NCBI GenBank assembly: GCA_012861695.1
Contig: JAAOOA010000127.1
Coordinates: 23,250,767 to 23,314,766 of the forward strand
Length of the DNA stretch: 64,000 nucleotides
From: Trematomus loennbergii
Taxonomy: Eukaryota; Chordata; Actinopteri; Perciformes; Nototheniidae
Reading direction: 5' to 3'
The notes beneath the pieces are model-generated. The model was given only the letters and a program-made list of their open reading frames with translations. It was not told where the DNA came from and did no database searches. The position numbers were made by a program, and so were the translations under genes. The first letter of the stretch is position 1. Each line of letters begins with the position of its first letter. Shown here in pieces: positions 59,081 through 64,000 of this stretch.

Positions 59081-62000
59081 ATTGCACCCTGTGCTCTTAG
59101 CTAGGATTAAATGGCACTCAACATGGAGCGACGCTCAGTTGGAACAAAAAGTGCAGTGAAAATGCATTACAGGTGCATTAAGTGGCTCCAGAGTTTCCAT
59201 TATTTCTCAGCTACAGTAAGCCTAAGTCCATTTCAAACCAAAATCTCTCTGAGAAAGATATATCAGCAGAACGCTGCCAAATCCTACACAGGCATGCTCA
59301 ATTTGCACAGAAATGAAGCGTTGACTCATCTTCGATATGTTAAAGTCTGAGAGATCTGTGAATCGTCCTTACATCGTGAGCTGGACCGAACATCAGCCCG
59401 TAGCGTTACACTGATTGAAGCAGGCACGACCAACTTCCCTCTGTAGTGATTAAGTGGATAGCATTTTCATAGCAATACGTGCCAGACTCAATTACCAAAA
59501 GCAAAACATAAATTAGATTGCTGCTCTTTTCTGCTGCCAATACAAGCTTTGAGAAGAAAGCATTGGACTGAGATTTCCCAGGATAGGAAATCAAGGTGAC
59601 CCTTCACTCTCATCATTGCTGATTCGTTTTCAGATACCTGCCGTGTGGTGCCTGGCTGGCTGAAATGGCTGGCTGGATGTGAACTTTGCCTTTGTCCAGA
59701 GCTGGTTGACAGGCCTTCAGTGGTAGCACCACAAGCCTCTGTGGTGCTGTGTGTCAGCCTGTCAGCTCAGCTGCCACGGGGAAGTGGGTGAGGCACACCG
59801 AGGCAGATGTGTGTATTGTGATCCATCACCAGTGTTTAGTCCTCAGCTATGCAACCTCATGTCTGCTGACTGTCATCCCCACACAACATGCCTTTTTTAT
59901 ACAAGCTGCCTTCCTCTCAAAACCTCATATCACTTCAACTGTTTCCCTTTCTCTTTTAAAATAAATATTAGGTTGTCGACCTTCTCTGGCAAGACATCCT
60001 GCCCACAACCTTTCAATCAAGCAATTAAAGCAGCTGCCTCCCTATGTGAATCATTTATCTCTTTCATGAGTGCGAGCATGTTTACAATATTCATCATGTT
60101 CCTCTTACTCACGCTCCGAGCACTGAGAGTGTAGGGAAAAGTCACAACGGTTAAAGGTAGAAGTGAGGGCAGCCGCGGGGAAAACTCAGCACGAGGTGGC
60201 GGCGGAGTGGAGAAGAATGTAAGCCACGATGGATAGAGGGCTTGGTGTGGTCTGTCAGTGACATGAGATGAAAGACTGTGTGTGGGTTGAGAACATTTCA
60301 CTGTTGTTTTTAAAGGTGGTAAAAGTACACCCTTCTGAGGAACTTGACCATAATAATAAAGTGCTGTGGACAAACGAGGTTAAACTGTGGATTGCAGTGG
60401 ATTTAAAGCTTCATAACTTGGTGGGTTGGCCGCCATCTCCTTCCAAAGAGCCTGTCCACATAGCTGGCTGCCGGGAGAGTTAGCATGAGAATTGGCATGA
60501 TCACACCTAGCAAGACTGTCATACATTGTCCTGTTATCACAGATCTCAAATACACAGAAGGGGAGAAGTGTGGAGTGGCGAGGGTTTGGTGTGTGAAGTA
60601 CAAACAAAGCCACTTTGGAGCAAGATGGCCGGGTAAAGAAAGGGAAGTTGTTGAAGGGAAGGTTTGGGACCAGCCCAAGGAGTCCAAGGGCAAGGGTGGC
60701 AGCTTTAAAAACCCGGCGGGAATAAGATCAGAAATCCACCTCACCATGACGTCCCATCATCATTGTATAATCCTCAAGACATGAAAAGACAAGCCTATCT
60801 CCTATCTGAAGGAAATCTCTATTCCCCAGATTCTTTAGCCGTCTAATGCCTAGCTGACACGCCCTTCATGCATCTGCACAGACTCCTCTGAAGCCTGTGT
60901 ACTTTAGATAAGCTAGTGGTACAAGGTAATGCATATGGGCCTTTCTCATACACGCCACACCTATTTTATGAGCAAATTGTTTACAAAGTCCAATCCACAG
61001 TGGGGTCATGTGGTCAAACAATGACTTCCAGTCAGCTAATCAAAGAGAAACTAGCTCTTACAGATAGCAGTATGCTTATGAGAAAATAGTGTTTTTAGTA
61101 GGAAGACAAGAAGAAAGGAGATTAACTAGCCATTTTAAATGAACAACCTGCGATGAACTACCAATATAAACACAATTCATGTATCAGTTTGTTTAATGCT
61201 GTTTATCAGCTTGTAGGCTGCAGACAGGAGGCATGGGCTTTCCCTTGCGTACGAGGATTATGGTTTTATTTTCAAAATGAAAATGACAGAAGTCAGTAAT
61301 CCAAGGCAAAGGAAACAAAAGAGACGGGGGATAAGTTCAAATTCATTTGACCTCAAAAATATTACAGCGCTCGCTTAAATGCGGCACATGGTTCCAGGAG
61401 ATGACATGGTTTAAACTATCAGAGAAAAGTGTGCAATACTAAAACAGGACACAATGAACTTTTTTCAACCAAAACATGTGGCAGCTTAACAGCTAAATGC
61501 TCACTACACTCTGTTTCACAGTTGATCAGAGGCCATTTTACTGGATCCAAGAATAGCTGGAGTGTATCTCACCACAAAGTTTCATTTCTAGAGGCAGCAG
61601 CCTATAACCAAAACAAAGTTTACAGAGAAACGCCTGCCTTGTTTGTCATTTTCTGTTTTCTTTGTACAGCAAAGTAGTTTGCACTCAGCTTTTGGGATTG
61701 TTTCGCAGGATCTTGAAACACTAACATGACCTGAATGAGATATGTCTCCTATTCACTTGCCCGGAAAAGTGCATGATGAGAAGTGTGGAACGCTTGTCTT
61801 CTTTTAAAGCATTTATCACCATTCTCCTGTGCGCAGATAAGGTGTCTCTATTTATTCAGAGTGGAAGAGATAAACTGTGAATGAAGCATTGTTGGGCAGA
61901 GAGAGAGAAAGAACAAGGAAAGAGAGATATGGTGGAAAGAGGGAACAGACAAGGAAGCAGCTTGGTTTTCAATTGCCTGTGTGTGTCCATGTGAGCAGAT

Positions 62001-62999
62001 GGCATCTATTGGAAAACCTTACTTGCTCAGTTGGTAGACTGTTGACCCCCTGCTATAACCCCCTTCCAGCCATCACCTCTACCACCAGCCTTTCCTGCCT
62101 CCACGTGCACTGCACTAATCCATTCCCACTATAAGACTGCTTGCATAATGTTATCTAATGAAATTAATCCCTAAGAGACAGAGCATCCGATGTACAGTAG
62201 GTCTTTGCACGTGGGGTGGAAGATGGCATGGCCTGCCAACATAAAAGGGCGATTTAGAGAGACAACAAGGCAGTACAGTGGTCTAAAGAGGGCCGCGCCA
62301 GGGACTGAGAGATACAGACTGACAGAACTGCACAGGAGATTCAACAGGACATGAATAGTGCTTCTGTGTCCCTGTTCTCCATCAGAAAGAGAGGGGAAAG
62401 AAACACAAACAAAAGGCAATGCTCTTGTTGCTTGAGTCCTCTCAGCTGTTGATGTACAGCCTACTGTCCAGAGGTGAGGAACACAGTCCACATGCCCATT
62501 CCTCACTTAAATTGCCTGTGTTCAGGGACAGAAGCTCCTTGTGAGTTGACTGGGCAGATGTTGTGGCTGAGATGAAATGGTTTAGGGTAGAGCATGTCTG
62601 CCAGGAGGTTCTTAGTTGTTGTTGTTTTTTTAATCTCCAAACACACAGCTGTTGAGTTTACCAGAAGAGCAACTTTGCACCCCGGCATGACAAGCGTTTC
62701 GACAATTCCTGCACAAAAAAAACTGAAGTACACATTATTTTATCTTTTTAAACAACTGTTTTCAACGCATTTCATTCATTTACAAGAAGCACATGTGTTT
62801 TCAATGGACATATGTAGGAATACTTCAGTGTGGCACGGTGTATAAAACAGTACCGTGTAAAGAGCAGCGTGTTTACCCCTCCATGCCATATCCATAGGGC
62901 GTATCATAAGCTATCAAAACTTAGTGTTAAATACTCCTGGGTTAGAAATGTATATTATGCTTAAATGCCGACCCCACTTAGTTGCGATACACAAGCTTC
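59081..62999. other. long unique non-coding stretch
   Basis: If the minus-strand first exon at the right end is real, this is the start of its intron 1. I recognised no second exon. Purine-rich sequence lies at 61895-61960. Frames of up to 127 codons (59751-60134 plus, 60017-60373 minus, 60403-60747 minus, 62171-62506 minus) overlap one another and lack domains. Confidence 0.4.
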
Positions 63000-63011
63000 C
63001 CGTGAACTCAC

Positions 63012-63420
63012 CTTGGAGGAGAAGCAGCTGAGAGAGTTGCACAAACGCGAAAAGTCCCGATACTGTCAAACCCTTCGGAAAAAGAGTAAAAAAAAAAAGG
63101 AAATAAGTCCGTGACCAAGTTCACATTTTACTCCCCCACACGTCATGTGAGGGGGTTTTAAAAAGGCACTTTTCCGTAGAAAACACAGGCTACTTGTTTG
63201 AACGACTCCCGTTGAAAGGCGACCCGAGCAACTCCTCAACAAAAGGCTCTCTTGGTAGAATATCAGGGACTTTCTCCACGCCCAGGTGCCGAGTCACATG
63301 GTAATTTCCAGTGTGTGTGTGTGTGTGTGTGTGTGAGGATCCGTGGCTTCAGTTGTCAGGAACACACCTGTGGGATCCGCTCACGCGTTCGCCTTGACTG
63401 TCATCGCGTTTGAGGAAACC
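63012..63420 (-). other. possible untranslated first exon of an unidentified minus-strand gene
   Basis: Read on the minus strand, CpG-rich sequence leads into a segment that ends '...TCTCCTCCAAG' at 63012, followed by GTGAGTTCACG. The junction AAG|GTGAGT is the full vertebrate donor consensus. The exon is probably 5' UTR. The frame open through the donor (reading ...SGLFAFVQLSQLLLLQ, hydrophobic and signal-peptide-like) has no ATG between its upstream stop and the donor. The ATG at 63146 opens only 25 codons, a possible upstream ORF, and other ATGs stop almost at once. The 5' boundary is unknown, and 63420 is only a guess. Non-coding background with a chance donor is the alternative. The gene is not identified. 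Confidence 0.42.
63311..63335. repeat. (GT)12 microsatellite within the possible 5' UTR/promoter
   Basis: Twenty-five bases of uninterrupted GT between the possible donor and the CpG-rich segment. On the minus strand it reads as CA. Its length could vary between individuals and could affect the transcript or promoter if the first exon call is right. Confidence 0.97.
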
Positions 63421-63720
63421 GGGAGGTTGTACGGAGGGAGGAGAGGAAAAGGGAGTGAAAGGGAGGGGAGGGAGAGAGAGAAGCGCGCACAGTAGGAAAG
63501 CCGAAGCGATCGGCTAGGGGAAGAAATATTCCCCTCCCACTCCACACTCTGTGTGTGTGTGTTTGTGTGTGCGTGGGGAGACAGGGAGCGGGGAGAGCGA
63601 AACAAGTTGTGTCGTCTGTTCGCCGACACACCGAAATATTCCCTCGGGCGGTGGGAGCGGTGTGGCAGCCCCGCGCTGTGGGTCTGTGGGGGTGGCTCCC
63701 CTAATATCACGAGGACATGT
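63340..63720 (-). promoter_or_regulatory. CpG-rich candidate promoter
   Basis: I count 26 CpG by hand in 63361-63720, far denser than the rest of the window. Examples are 'ctcacgcgttcgcc', 'tcatcgcg', 'aagcgcgcac' and 'gaagcgatcgg'. There is no clear TATA box. A GA-rich tract (about 63420-63482) and a GT/GC-rich tract lie inside. Together with the donor at 63012/63011 it suggests a TATA-less CpG promoter firing toward lower coordinates. Frames of 60-109 codons over it are compositional. Confidence 0.45.
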
Positions 63721-64000
63721 GCAAAAGTAGGTTAATGGTTTTAGTTTCACTGAGGTTCCCGCCCTGTCGGATTATTCTTAGCACAGTTACATAATTCTGT
63801 CAAGTCATACCATAAAAAGATGTGTGAAACATCCCCATGAAATATGAGGATTCATTCCCAGGAAATTACAAACAAATTACACTTGTTTTAACTTCTTCAT
63901 TTGTGAAAAACAAAACTTTAGGAAAACTTGAATGGTTAGTTAACCCAAAAAACAAATGTAATGATAAATGATACAGAATGCTTTGGTGTTATTTGCAGAT
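63721..64000. other. AT-rich non-coding end of window
   Basis: Upstream of the candidate promoter if that is on the minus strand. AT-rich, with no repeat or exon recognised. Confidence 0.45.

Noticed and set aside
63012..63146. Coding first exon starting at the ATG at 63146 (minus)
   Set aside because: The 11-base T run puts the frame out, and it ends at a stop after 25 codons before the donor. At most it is a short upstream ORF.
1..64000. CRISPR arrays, operons, prophage, plasmid or integron features
   Set aside because: Composition, repeat types and lack of long genes indicate vertebrate non-coding DNA. No regularly spaced direct repeats with unique spacers were seen.
1..64000. Known microRNA hairpins
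   Set aside because: I looked for mature sequences I know (for example let-7, miR-9, miR-124, miR-137, miR-218) and saw none. A folding scan could still find others.

Overview
The window looks like non-coding DNA from a bony fish, most likely a ray-finned fish. I found no prokaryotic gene organisation and no credible complete protein-coding gene. The open frames are short, scattered on both strands, and often built on CA/GT or purine tracts. The repeats fit a teleost: short TTAA-flanked and TAA-flanked inverted-repeat elements (MITEs), an internally deleted hAT-type transposon, fragments that look like LINE 3' tails, many (AC)n microsatellites, and long G or C homopolymers. All family names come from sequence features and recalled resemblance; no database was searched.

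Layout. At the left, 0-12.6 kb holds an old dispersed-repeat fragment (about 91-300), two copies of one TTAA MITE family called A here (1194-1569 and 9362-9741), a different TTAA MITE called C (7388-7874), and an hAT-type element (11429-12552) that keeps a piece of a transposase-like exon. From 12.6 to 22.7 kb there is an old hAT-like MITE called D (13610-14289), a LINE-like tail near 16.4 kb and several stretches that resemble conserved regulatory DNA. A 1.4-kb cluster of transposable elements lies at 22.67-24.08 kb: a LINE-like tail, a 745-bp TAA-flanked element (family B) and a third family A copy placed one base beyond it. From 24 to 54 kb the sequence is long and unique-looking, with homeodomain- and POU-like motif clusters, microsatellites, a 26-base G run (41706-41731) and a small CpG-rich islet near 33.87 kb. 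The second family B copy is at 54253-55005, and 55-63 kb is again unique and AT-rich.

The only feature that looks like part of a host gene is at the right end. Reading the minus strand, a CpG-rich segment (63340-63720) is followed by a possible untranslated first exon ending at 63012 in a consensus splice donor (AAG|GTGAGT). If this is right, most or all of the window is the large first intron of a minus-strand gene, or the gene desert beside it. The many AT-rich homeodomain/POU motif clusters would fit a developmental gene. I cannot name the gene.

I see no new enzyme system. The observations most worth checking are the structure of the MITE families (central palindrome, subfamily-specific terminal repeats, nested subterminal motifs), the full TGACGTCA palindromes carried by two unrelated MITE families, the hAT element that keeps an exon with both splice sites, and the possible first exon and promoter with an embedded GT microsatellite.
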